In this document: positions 25,958 through 34,485 of the stretch, in pieces | Numbering within the stretch: position 1 is the first letter of the stretch | Layout of the letters: the number at the start of each line of letters is the position of its first letter | NCBI RefSeq assembly: GCF_024713945.1 | Contig: NC_134679.1 | Coordinates: 1,555,001-1,619,000 of the forward strand | DNA: 64,000 nt | DNA from: Dermatophagoides farinae | Taxonomy: Eukaryota; Arthropoda; Arachnida; Sarcoptiformes; Pyroglyphidae | Direction of reading: 5' to 3' | Translations under genes and position numbers: made by a program | The notes under the pieces: model-generated | The model's input: only the letters and a program-made list of their open reading frames with translations | What the model was told of the DNA's origin: nothing | The model's database searches: none

Positions 25958-26596
25958 ATGTCAAAACAAAAAGATTCCGATGATGATGATAATAATAATG
26001 TTTATGGTCCTGTATTGCCAGCGAATTTTTTGAAATCAAAAAATGATGAAAAATCAAAATCGAATATTAATAACGAAGACGACGACGAAAATGATGATGA
26101 GGTTTATGGTCCAATTTTGCCATCATCATCATCATCATCATCATCATCAGTTATTGGACCCGTAATTGGACCAAGCTTACCAATCAATTTTAATTCATCT
26201 AAACAACTGAATGAACATAATAATAATAATAATGCTGATGTTGATGATGACGATTTCATTATAGGACCATTACCTCCGGGCGAAATCGATTTGAATCATA
26301 TTCATAATCAAAATCGATCAATTCGAAATGAAACGGATGGACCGAAAAGAGAAAAATGGATGCTTGAACCAGGTAAATCACTTGGTCGAGCATTTCAAGT
26401 GCCCACTAAATCGATAACGAAATTTAGCCAGAAAACGCCTAAAGATAAACGTTTAACCGAAGATGAAAAAATGGAAATTCATGCAAAAGCACAAAAAGAT
26501 AAAAAAATGGAAGAATTTCTTGAAAAATATGATAAAACCAATAAACGTGAACAATCATTAATGGAAATACATCGACAAGATTTACGAAAAAACAAG
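25958..26596 (+). CDS. GPALPP1: GPALPP1 exon 1
   Basis: 213 codons. It holds all GPLP-type motifs and most of DUF3752. A pure (TCA)n block encodes a nine-Ser run at about 26120-26148. It ends after RKNK in phase 0. Confidence 0.92.
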
Positions 26597-26842
26597 GTAA
26601 GTTGTTTTTAATCAGGTTTCAAAAATTCAAAATCATATCGTTTTTTTTTTTGTTCTTAAAAAATATAGAAATCAAAAACCACCACCACCACATCATCACA
26701 AGCTGAACGACGTGAATTTGATCGTGAAAAAGATCTTTGTGCACCACAAATGGATTCAAAACGAAAAAAAACATTAATCACCGAAGCATCGAATACATTT
26801 GGAACAAAATTTTCGCGTGGAAAATTTGAAAAATTTTTATAA
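25958..26842 (+). CDS. GPALPP1: GPALPP motifs-containing protein 1 (DUF3752 family)
   Basis: Two exons (25958-26596 and 26669-26842) give 270 residues; the human protein is about 340. The N-terminal half carries the motif repeats that name the family, here YGPVLP, YGPILP, IGPVIGPSLP and IGPLPPG, separated by acidic and Ser/Asn-rich spacers. The C-terminal half is the DUF3752 domain: KREKWMLEPGKSLGRAF, FSQKTPKDKR, RREFDREKDL, and the terminal NTFGTKFSRGKFEKFL. Its molecular role is poorly defined; a link to splicing or nuclear complexes is a family-level guess. Translation starts at ATG 25958 (MSKQKDSDDDD); the open frame extends upstream only through a TTG. Intron 1 is 72 bp with donor AACAAG|GTAAGT and acceptor AATATAG, in phase 0. 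Confidence 0.92.
26669..26842 (+). CDS. GPALPP1: GPALPP1 exon 2
   Basis: 57 codons plus TAA. It starts KSKTTTTTSSQAERREFDRE and ends with the family's conserved C-terminal FSRGK..FL pattern. Confidence 0.92.
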   Translation, partial: KSKTTTTTSSQAERREFDREKDLCAPQMDSKRKKTLITEASNTFGTKFSRGKFEKFL

Positions 26843-26941
26843 TAAGAATCTCAATCCAAAAAGAAAAATACAAATTTTTTTTTGTCAAATAATTTTATAT
26901 CATATGTATGGTGTGTGTGTGTGTGTTTGTAAAATCTGAGA

Positions 26942-26947
26942 AATAAA
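26942..26947 (+). promoter_or_regulatory. Probable polyadenylation signal of GPALPP1
   Basis: AATAAA 100 bp past the stop codon, after a (GT)n tract at about 26910-26925. Confidence 0.5.
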
Positions 26948-27027
26948 AATGAATATATTGATGATCATCGATGATTTACAAAATTTATGAGAACAAAAAA
27001 AAATCACAGTTTCAATGAACAGATTAT

Positions 27028-27033
27028 TTTATT
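27028..27033 (-). promoter_or_regulatory. Possible polyadenylation signal of the RasGAP gene
   Basis: Minus-strand AATAAA about 270 bp past the stop codon; the transcript end itself is not visible. Confidence 0.4.
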
Positions 27034-27303
27034 ATGAAGAAAAGAAAAAAAAAATATATTTACAATCCACGTGATGAATCATTTCTTTTTTTTTCGCTGT
27101 TGTTGTTGTTGTTGTTGTTGTTTTATAAACAAGAGATCATATCAAGCTCAATATATATATAGAGAGATCAGTTAACAGATTTTTTTTCCTGTGTGTTGTT
27201 TATGTGAGCAAACGATAAAGCACAGCATTCAAAAAAAAAAAAAAAAAAAAATTTCGAATCGTCGATATATGAATAAATAATAATTTTTCCTTTCGATAAA
27301 ATT

Positions 27304-28008
27304 TTATCCAACATTTTCAATTGGTGCAATCTCTGAACCCATTATGCTTGTTAAATATTGTTTATGCATCTGTTCAATATTACCAATACATTCTTGTAAT
27401 ATATTCAATGTGGCCATCAATGATGTTCGATCTTCAATAATGAATTGTGATGGTGGATAATTGTGACAATTTCCTTTCCAAAATTTGACAATATTTGAAT
27501 GACAATTACGATGATGATGATTGTGGTTATGATTATCATCATCATCATCACCATCGTCATCGTTGTCATCATTATGGTGATCATGATGATTACATGGATC
27601 ATTAATGGTCATCATTGATACACCAAGAATCGTTCGAATCGATTCTATATTTGATATGAATAATGAATATATTCTTGCTAATTCACGATCAGGATCTAAT
27701 CGTATACTAAGATCAAATGATAATGTTTGCTGTTGTGAATATGATGATGTATGATTTTGTTTAGTTAAATTGTTGTTGATTGCTGTTGTAGCTGAATTAT
27801 TATTATTATTATTATTGGTGGCGGTTGCTGTCGCCGTGGTATTGGTAGTGGTTGTGTCCATATTATTAAATGATTGAATTTTATTCAAATTTAATGATGA
27901 TTGATTCAATTGTATTAATCGATTCAATGTATCAAGCCATTCACGTTCCTGTACACAATTACTGGCCTGTATGTTTAATGTACATTTATTATGGATCACT
28001 TGAAACAT
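27304..28008 (-). CDS. RASA3: RasGAP exon 13 (PH end, low-complexity region, C terminus)
   Basis: Residues 680-913. MFQVIHNKCTLNIQASNCVQ and EWLDTLNRL finish the PH domain. A Thr/Asn/Gln-rich stretch (711-782) stands where relatives carry the Btk zinc motif. LDPDRELARIYSLF resumes the conserved C terminus, a His/Asp-rich insert (816-849) follows, then QFIIEDRTSL and IEQMHKQYL. Stop TAA at 27306-27304. Confidence 0.93.
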   Translation of the reverse strand: MFQVIHNKCTLNIQASNCVQEREWLDTLNRLIQLNQSSLNLNKIQSFNNMDTTTTNTTATATATNNNNNNNSATTAINNNLTKQNHTSSYSQQQTLSFDLSIRLDPDRELARIYSLFISNIESIRTILGVSMMTINDPCNHHDHHNDDNDDDGDDDDDNHNHNHHHRNCHSNIVKFWKGNCHNYPPSQFIIEDRTSLMATLNILQECIGNIEQMHKQYLTSIMGSEIAPIENVG

Positions 28009-31000
28009 CTATATATCGGTGTTGGAATGAAATTTTAATTAAAATAAAAAATCAATTGATTAATGATCCACATACATTTTTCATTGGATAATTATCGGCC
28101 AATTTTTTCACAGTTATTTCACTGATTGGAAATTTAAATAATGGTGATTTATTTTTTGCTTTTGCATAGAAAAAATGTTGTGTGGTTATACAGAAATAAC
28201 GTTTCTTATAACTTGTACCGAATCCGATACGTTTATAACCATTGTTGGATTTTTTGAACATAATACTATATATAAAAATATAATCAGAGGAAAATGATAA
28301 AACGAATGAATATTACAAAAAAAAATTAAGTGCAATAAATCATACCTTTCCTTTAGAATCACTGGTTCATGAAAATCTTTGGTGGATAAACGACATGATG
28401 ATGATATTAATTCTAGAAACTAGAGAGCAAAAAAAAAAGAAAAAAATTTTCAATTTCAAATTCTAGACAATCATTCATTCATTACCTCTTTAGTTTTGGA
28501 AACATGAATATCGGTTATAAATTCCTTATAGAACGACATCATATAATTTTCCTTTATCAATGGTGTATTCTATTATAATAATAATAATTGTGAAATTTAG
28601 TTTTTTCATTCAATTTTACAATTTATAAACACAATCAATTACAACCTTTTTCGATACAACCAAATTTCCAATACTTTGAATGGTTTTCGATATCAAAGTA
28701 AACGTTCTGTTTACTTGTAAATTCTAAAAAAAAATCGATAATAAATATCAATTAATCGATTATTGAAAAGTAAATACTTACAATCTTTTTATCAGTCAAT
28801 TCAAATAATCGTGGATTAAGTATTGATGGTGCAAAAAAACGTAAAAATACAAAACCCGATATCACATAATAACAGACATCTTTATTATCTGGAAAAAATT
28901 TGATTGCCAATTCTTTGAGCACAGCGAATATATCGCACATAACTTGTGGACATCTGGTCATTGATTCAATGATTGCATTGAAAAATAGGTCAGTATAATT
29001 TTTTAAATGTTGCATATTTATCATTAAAAATTCATTATCACGAATTTTTGTCGGATCAATTTCACAGATTTTATTCTCCTGTATAACAATGTCAACACAA
29101 TCGCGTAATGTTTCATGTAGATATCGTATGCCAACCAATTTCATTAGTTCATCAATACATTTCGATACGAGACTATTTCCACGAAAAATTGTATTGACAT
29201 CGCTATGGAACATGAACAAAAAAAACAAAACAAAACAAGACAAAAAAAGATAAAGAAAGGAAGAAAAAAAACCGATAAAAATAATGAAATCAAGCAAAAA
29301 AAAAAATTTATCGTTTAACGATTAATGAATTAACTCTAATTAAAATTGATTAAAATCGTGTTCAATACACACATACACACACACACACAAAGTGTTCGAG
29401 TGGACCGGAAAAATAAATGTTTTTTTTTCTTGCTTTCATAATAAAACTTTATCACACGCGCACACACCGACACACTCATTATTTTCAATTACCTAACTTT
29501 AGAGATTTCATCTTCGGCCAAATATTTGATTAATGTGACGATTTTTTTATAATGTAAAAATATTTTCACCAATGGTTGAGCTGCATCGGCTTTGTTCAGT
29601 ACAAATTCACCCAACAAATAGGCAACACTGGATGTAATTGGCTAATGATTATTATTAGTGGGGGAGATTAAAAACAAAACAAAAAAATTTAGGTCAAAAA
29701 AATTTGAAAATTAAACGAATGTATATATGTATGTATACATTATTTCTGGAAATTTCTCATCATCATCATTCATCATCATCTTTACTGCAAACAAAATTGT
29801 CTAAATGATTGTGGAAATTTTCCAGATGGTTTTTTTTTGGATGAACAATGTGAAAAAAAACAAACCTTTGTTTCCGTTGATGATAATAACAAATTACGTA
29901 ACGAATCATAAAATGGACTAGGAAAAACATAGTCAGATATATAATTTATCCTTAAACGTAATGATCCAAGATTGAAATCACAATTTTGATGACGATTATT
30001 ATTATTATTATTATTATTCGTTGATGATGATACAGATGATGATGATGACAATGATGTTGATGATAATTGTGGCTGAAGATAATACCTAAAACGATAAACA
30101 ACAACAACAAAAAAATGATAATGATGATAATTTAAAGATTCGAAAAACGAAAAAAAAACATACCATGCATTGTGCGTACTATTGATTTGTAGTCGATTCA
30201 AAGGAATTCTAATGCCACCAAGATAATTATTGTTCGTTTTTGAACATTGTTCATGTACAGAAATCCTATATAATAATTTGATGTTTGTTGAAAACACACA
30301 AACAAACAAACAATTGTATACAATTGTTAATCATGTGAAAAAAACAGATGATTTTTTTTTCTCTTTACTTTACCTTAAATGTGACTTGTTGAGCAAATCG
30401 TCCAGTAAAAGTTGACTATTTGAAGTGATATTTGAATATTTATCCAATGGGATCTAGGATTCGATGTTCGATGAGAAATGATTTGATTTTATTAAGTTTT
30501 TTTTTTATTTGATTTGAAACTTACTTCAAATGAAAACGGTTCATTATATTGAGGATTTGTGGTTTTTCGTTTGATTTTTGATTTTTTTACAAATGTTTCG
30601 TCAAATATACGTAGATTTAATAAACAATATGAATCACAATAATCATCGGTAATATCTTGACATTCAAATACGGTTATTATTATTCGTAATGAATTAATAT
30701 TCATTATATAATGTGGTTCAATTTGTAGATGAATAACACCTTGTGCTTCGGGTGGATGATTAACAGGTACTAATGGGAACCATGATTCTTCGGAATCAAA
30801 ATTTTTCAAATGATCACGTCGGATAGTAACTTTACCAATGGCACGATTACGACAATTTTGTACGGATCTTTCACGTTCATAAACATAAATGGATAGATAA
30901 CGAAACATTCGTGGTATGTCGAAATGAAATTCTTCACCGAAAAATGGACTTTAAAAAAAAATGAAATGGAATTAAATGAAATGAAATAGTGTAAACAAAT

Positions 31001-31285
31001 GTAACTTACTCTAATGTTTTATCGATAGAATTATGTGTACGAAATATTTCCTCACGATCCAAACTGATGACACAATAACAATCTTTAAGACTGTTGGTGC
31101 CATTTTTCGGTTGAAGATTTTTTGCTTCTCCTAATTTTTTTTTTAATAAATGGAAACATTAAATTTTTGTTTTTAAAAATGAAAAACTTACCAATACGAA
31201 TTTTAACTTGTTGAACAAAACGAACATTCATTGACAAGCAACAATCTTGTGTGCCTGTTTTGGTTGTAATAAAACTTTGGTCCAT
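27304..31285 (-). CDS. RASA3: GAP1-type Ras GTPase-activating protein (RASA2/RASA3 class), complete
   Basis: Speeds GTP hydrolysis by Ras, and in some relatives Rap, at the plasma membrane; Drosophila Gap1 is the fly counterpart. Thirteen exons: 31285-31192, 31130-31010, 30948-30525, 30453-30374, 30265-30164, 30085-29866, 29641-29493, 29202-28782, 28723-28646, 28569-28486, 28419-28346, 28265-28076, 28008-27304. They give 913 residues (human RASA3 is about 834). Order: C2A (about 10-130), C2B (about 140-275), RasGAP (about 335-560), PH (about 610-710), C-terminal helical region (783-913). The arginine finger is R404 in TIFRGNSL, and the FLR motif is at 516-518 (FLRFFAPSILNPRLF). C2A matches other GAP1 proteins (DCYCVISLDREEIFRT). 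The Btk-type zinc motif expected after PH is absent. Introns are 58-290 bp, and every junction keeps the frame. Confidence 0.95.
28076..28265 (-). CDS. RASA3: RasGAP exon 12 (PH domain)
   Basis: Residues 616-679. RIGFGTSYKKRYFCITTQHF (basic phosphoinositide-binding strand) through LADNYPMKN. Phase 0 at the end, joining MFQVIH in exon 13. Confidence 0.93.
28346..28419 (-). CDS. RASA3: RasGAP exon 11
   Basis: 74 nt, FLELISSSCRLSTKDFHEPV and ILKE, the link from GAP to the PH domain. Confidence 0.92.
28486..28569 (-). CDS. RASA3: RasGAP exon 10
   Basis: 28 codons, NTPLIKENYMMSFYKEF, like the FKESYMATFYEFF segment of RASA3. Phase 0 at both ends. Confidence 0.9.
28646..28723 (-). CDS. RASA3: RasGAP exon 9
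   Basis: 26 codons, NLQVNRTFTLISKTIQSIGN, matching the GAP-domain helix RTLTLISKTVQTLG of relatives. Phase 0 at both ends. Confidence 0.92.
28782..29202 (-). CDS. RASA3: RasGAP exon 8 (catalytic core)
   Basis: Residues 397-537. DVNTIFRGNSLVSKCIDE with arginine finger R404, LVGIRYLHETL, CEIDPTKIRDNE, CPQVMCDIF, FLRFFAPSILNPRLF. All the key RasGAP residues I can check are present. Confidence 0.96.
29493..29641 (-). CDS. RASA3: RasGAP exon 7
   Basis: Residues 348-397. AYLLGEFVLNKADAAQPLVK and YLAEDEISKV lead into the arginine-finger segment. Confidence 0.92.
29866..30085 (-). CDS. RASA3: RasGAP exon 6 (C2B-GAP linker)
   Basis: Residues 274-347. YYLQP, then a Ser/Asn run (281-304) absent from vertebrate proteins, then LGSLRLRINYISDYVFPSPF and LRNLLLSS, entering the GAP domain. 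The Ser run is (TCA)n and the eight Asn are pure AAT codons. Confidence 0.9.
30164..30265 (-). CDS. RASA3: RasGAP exon 5 (C2B end)
   Basis: Residues 240-274. YLGGIRIPLNRLQ and AW match the GAP1 C2B end (LGELRIPL...AWY). Confidence 0.9.
30374..30453 (-). CDS. RASA3: RasGAP exon 4 (C2B)
   Basis: 80 nt, residues 214-240: IPLDKYSNITSNSQ, LLLDDLLNKSHL. A diverged segment; the call rests on frame continuity and splice sites CCTAG / TTAAG|GTAAAG. Confidence 0.8.
30525..30948 (-). CDS. RASA3: RasGAP exon 3 (C2A end and C2B start)
   Basis: Residues 72-213. PFFGEEFHFDIPRMFRYLS, AIGKVTIRRDHLKNF and KIKRKTTNPQYNEPFSFE. It ends in phase 0 at GAA|GTAAGT. Confidence 0.94.
31010..31130 (-). CDS. RASA3: RasGAP exon 2 (C2A)
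   Basis: Residues 32-72. GEAKNLQPKNG and LKDCYCVISLDREEIFRT are close to RASA3 C2A. Acceptor ATTAG, donor TTAGA|GTAAGT. Confidence 0.93.
31192..31285 (-). CDS. RASA3: RasGAP exon 1
   Basis: Residues 1-32, MDQSFITTKTG to FVQQVKIRIG, the first C2A strand. Two other ATGs lie 5 and 10 bases upstream in the other two frames. Donor ATTG|GTAAGT. Confidence 0.85.
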
Positions 31286-34200
31286 GTCATCTCATTTTTT
31301 TTTTCTTTATTTCTTCAATAATTTATTGTTAATTTTTTTTTTTTTTTGAGAGAGGGAAAAATTGTTTTTTGTTTAATTGGGACCAACAAAAAAAAAGTGA
31401 ACAAAAAATGCAATATGTGGCAGCACACGGACGGCAGTCTTTTTTTTTCATTGACAAAAAAAAACAAAACAAAACAAAAAAAAAACAAAAGAAAAAAAAA
31501 CGTGTGGAACAAAAAAAAACGAAACCAGAAAAAAATGATAATTTCTTAGGAATGAAACAAAATCATTTCAACAAAAAAAAAATTGGCCGATAATGATGCT
31601 GGTTATGATCAAACGAAATTTCATCATTTCGTGTTTAATCACTTGTTATTGATGATGATGATTGCCAATAGCAATGACCACATGAAATCTTTATATTATC
31701 ATCATGATCATCATTATCGTGATGATTTGTAAACATTTCTTTTAAATATGAAATTTATCAATTATCAGATGATGATGATAATTTTCATATTTTTTTCTTC
31801 TTGAATAACAAACAAACCAAAAAACATCAATTGGAGAAACCAAAATTCACTTGTTGTTGTTTACTTTTTTTTTCTTTTGGCTTTGAACTTTTATTTTCAA
31901 CAACAATGATCGTCAATCACCAAAACACACACACACACAGGGAGAGAATGTCATTCATTAAATTTTTCACTCTCTGTGTGTGTATGTATGTATGTATGTT
32001 TTTTGATGATAATAATAAAAAAAAGTACACCTTTAATTGGTAAAAAAATTTAATTGTCGATGATTATTTGGTTATAATTTATATATATTGATGGTTTGAA
32101 AATGATTTGGCTGCTACTACAATAGATGATAATGATAGATGAACACAGCAACAATATAAATTTGATGATGATGATGATGATCGTTGAATAATAATAATAA
32201 AATGATGATGATGATGATAATAATCGATAAAAAAAAGGCGCAACAGTGAGAAAACTAAAGTCAAACACACACACACAGAGAGACAGAATCGAAAGATTCA
32301 ACAATTCTCAAAAACTTGGTTATTGTTGTTGTTGTTGTTGTTGTTGAAAAATTATTAATAATAATAATAAAAAAAAACTTTTAGTGAATGGAATCATCAT
32401 CAAAATCAAAACCGAAAAAAAAACACACACACACACACACTGTGCACACAGTGTAATACATACATACAATACACACGCAAAAGCAATGAGCAAAATTTTT
32501 TTTTTTTTTCATTTTGGCAAATGCTTTGAATCTGTTGTGCAAATGAAAAAATCAAAAAAAAAACAGTGAGAGAGAGAGAAAAACGTTTTTATTTTTTCTA
32601 CGGCCAATGTTGTGTCTCTCTTTGTACACACAAAAAAAAAAATCAAAGTACGAATGTGTGAGCTTTGGATATATTGGTTTTTTTTTTTTTGGCTGTTGTT
32701 GTTGTTGTTGTATAACGATTATGATGATGATGATGATGATGATCACAACGGACGTTACAAAAAAACATACGGTGTATGTTTGTATGATTTGATGATGATG
32801 ACGCTATTGATGAGAATATATGCAAACAAGATGCACGAGAATTGAAAATGTTTTTAATGTTTTTGTTTTTAAAGTTTTCTGGTTGAATGGAAGATTTAAT
32901 GTTTTTTTTCTCTTTCTCTCATTCTCTCTCCGAGTAATATTAAGTTAACTTAATTACATTAAATGATTTGTATTTGTATATATGTTTTTTTTACTGACGA
33001 TGATCATGATGATGATGATGTTGAATCCAAAATATAAACAAAAAAATGATGATGATGATGATGATGATGATGATGTTTAGTAAGTCAGAAACCAGAAAAC
33101 TGGCGCCAACGATCATTTTTGGAAAACAAAAAAAAAATTGGCAGATTTTTTTATTATTATTATTATTCATTTTGATCGATGAGTGAAAAAAAAATTGATT
33201 CCGGATTCAGATTCATATTTGATTTTTTTTTTGTTTTGTTTTGTTTCATTCGATCATGACAAACAGATTGGATCATCATCGATGGTGGCCACCGTCTTAG
33301 TTTGGCTTCTACTATAATGGATTATGATGATATGACCTGAATTTGTTTGGCCCAATCATTTTGTGTGTTTGTGTGTGTGTGTTCATCTAATTTAGATTTC
33401 TTTAAACGATTGGTTCATTAGTCACAAAACATCATCGATTGATGTTTTCGAAAACGAAACAAAACAAAACCAAAAAAAAAAAAAAAATTCTGAATGAATG
33501 GAAAAAAAACATCATTCATTACGTATACGATAATGATGATGACGATGACGATGATGGTGGTGGTGGTGGTGGTTGTTGTTGTACATGTAGTGTAGTTGTA
33601 AATGTAAATTTGTATGCATGCAAATTTTATTCATTCATTAAATTCAATTCAATTCGATTTACACACACACACACACACATCTTTAACCTCGAAATGAAAT
33701 AAAAAATCATCATCATCATCATCATCAATTTTAATGAATGAAATTGGAAGCTAAAACTTTGATTGTTTGATTGTTTGATGATGATGATTATGAAATCACA
33801 TGTGTGTTCCGGAGGTGTTTCCTGTTTATAAATTGTTTTGTGTTTATAACATTCATATGGATGGATGAATGGATGCTACTACACTATAGTTGATCTATTA
33901 TCATGTTTGATGTCATAATGATGCTGATGGTGATCATCATTTTGTTTATTCATTTTACATTCATTATGAAAAAAAAACAGACAAAGATCATTAATTTTTT
34001 TTTTTTAAACAACAGAATATTACAGATATCAATCGATCGATCGATTGAATCGATTGATTGTGATTAATTATTTTTTTGGATTTCAATGTAAATGTAGAGA
34101 AAAAGAGAGAGAGAATTGAAAATGAAAAAGGAGAAAATTTAAATATGAATAAATTAATTTAATTTCCGGTTTTTATTTTTCATGATTTTTTTTTTAATTA

Positions 34201-34450
34201 AAAATCAATAGGCAAAAAAAAATTGCCGTCGTTGTTGTTGTTGTTGTTTACCCATTAGTGATTGATCATGATTAATCACTATATTTATATATATCAATTT
34301 TCGTTTGATAATTAATGATTAGAAGATGAGATCAGATTTATTGTTGCTAATATTTTTTTTCTCTTTCATTGATTAAAAAAAAGTGCGTTTAACCAGTCAT
34401 CAAACCCTATTTCCGTTGTCTTGATCTAATTTCTAAATCGTAAAAACTAA

Positions 34451-34451
<1 letters not shown>

Positions 34452-34480
<29 letters not shown>
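34452..34480. repeat. (AC)n microsatellite, followed by (GATGTC)4
   Basis: A 29-bp AC tract. About 15 bp further lies a tandem hexamer GATGTC, four near-perfect copies at about 34496-34519. Confidence 0.85.

Positions 34481-34485
<5 letters not shown>

Larger units (their letters stand above)
26843..27303. other. Convergent 3' region between GPALPP1 and the RasGAP gene
   Basis: 461 bp holding both 3' UTRs. It shows (GT)n, (TTG)n at 27100-27121 and a long poly-A run at about 27231-27250. No gene. Confidence 0.75.
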
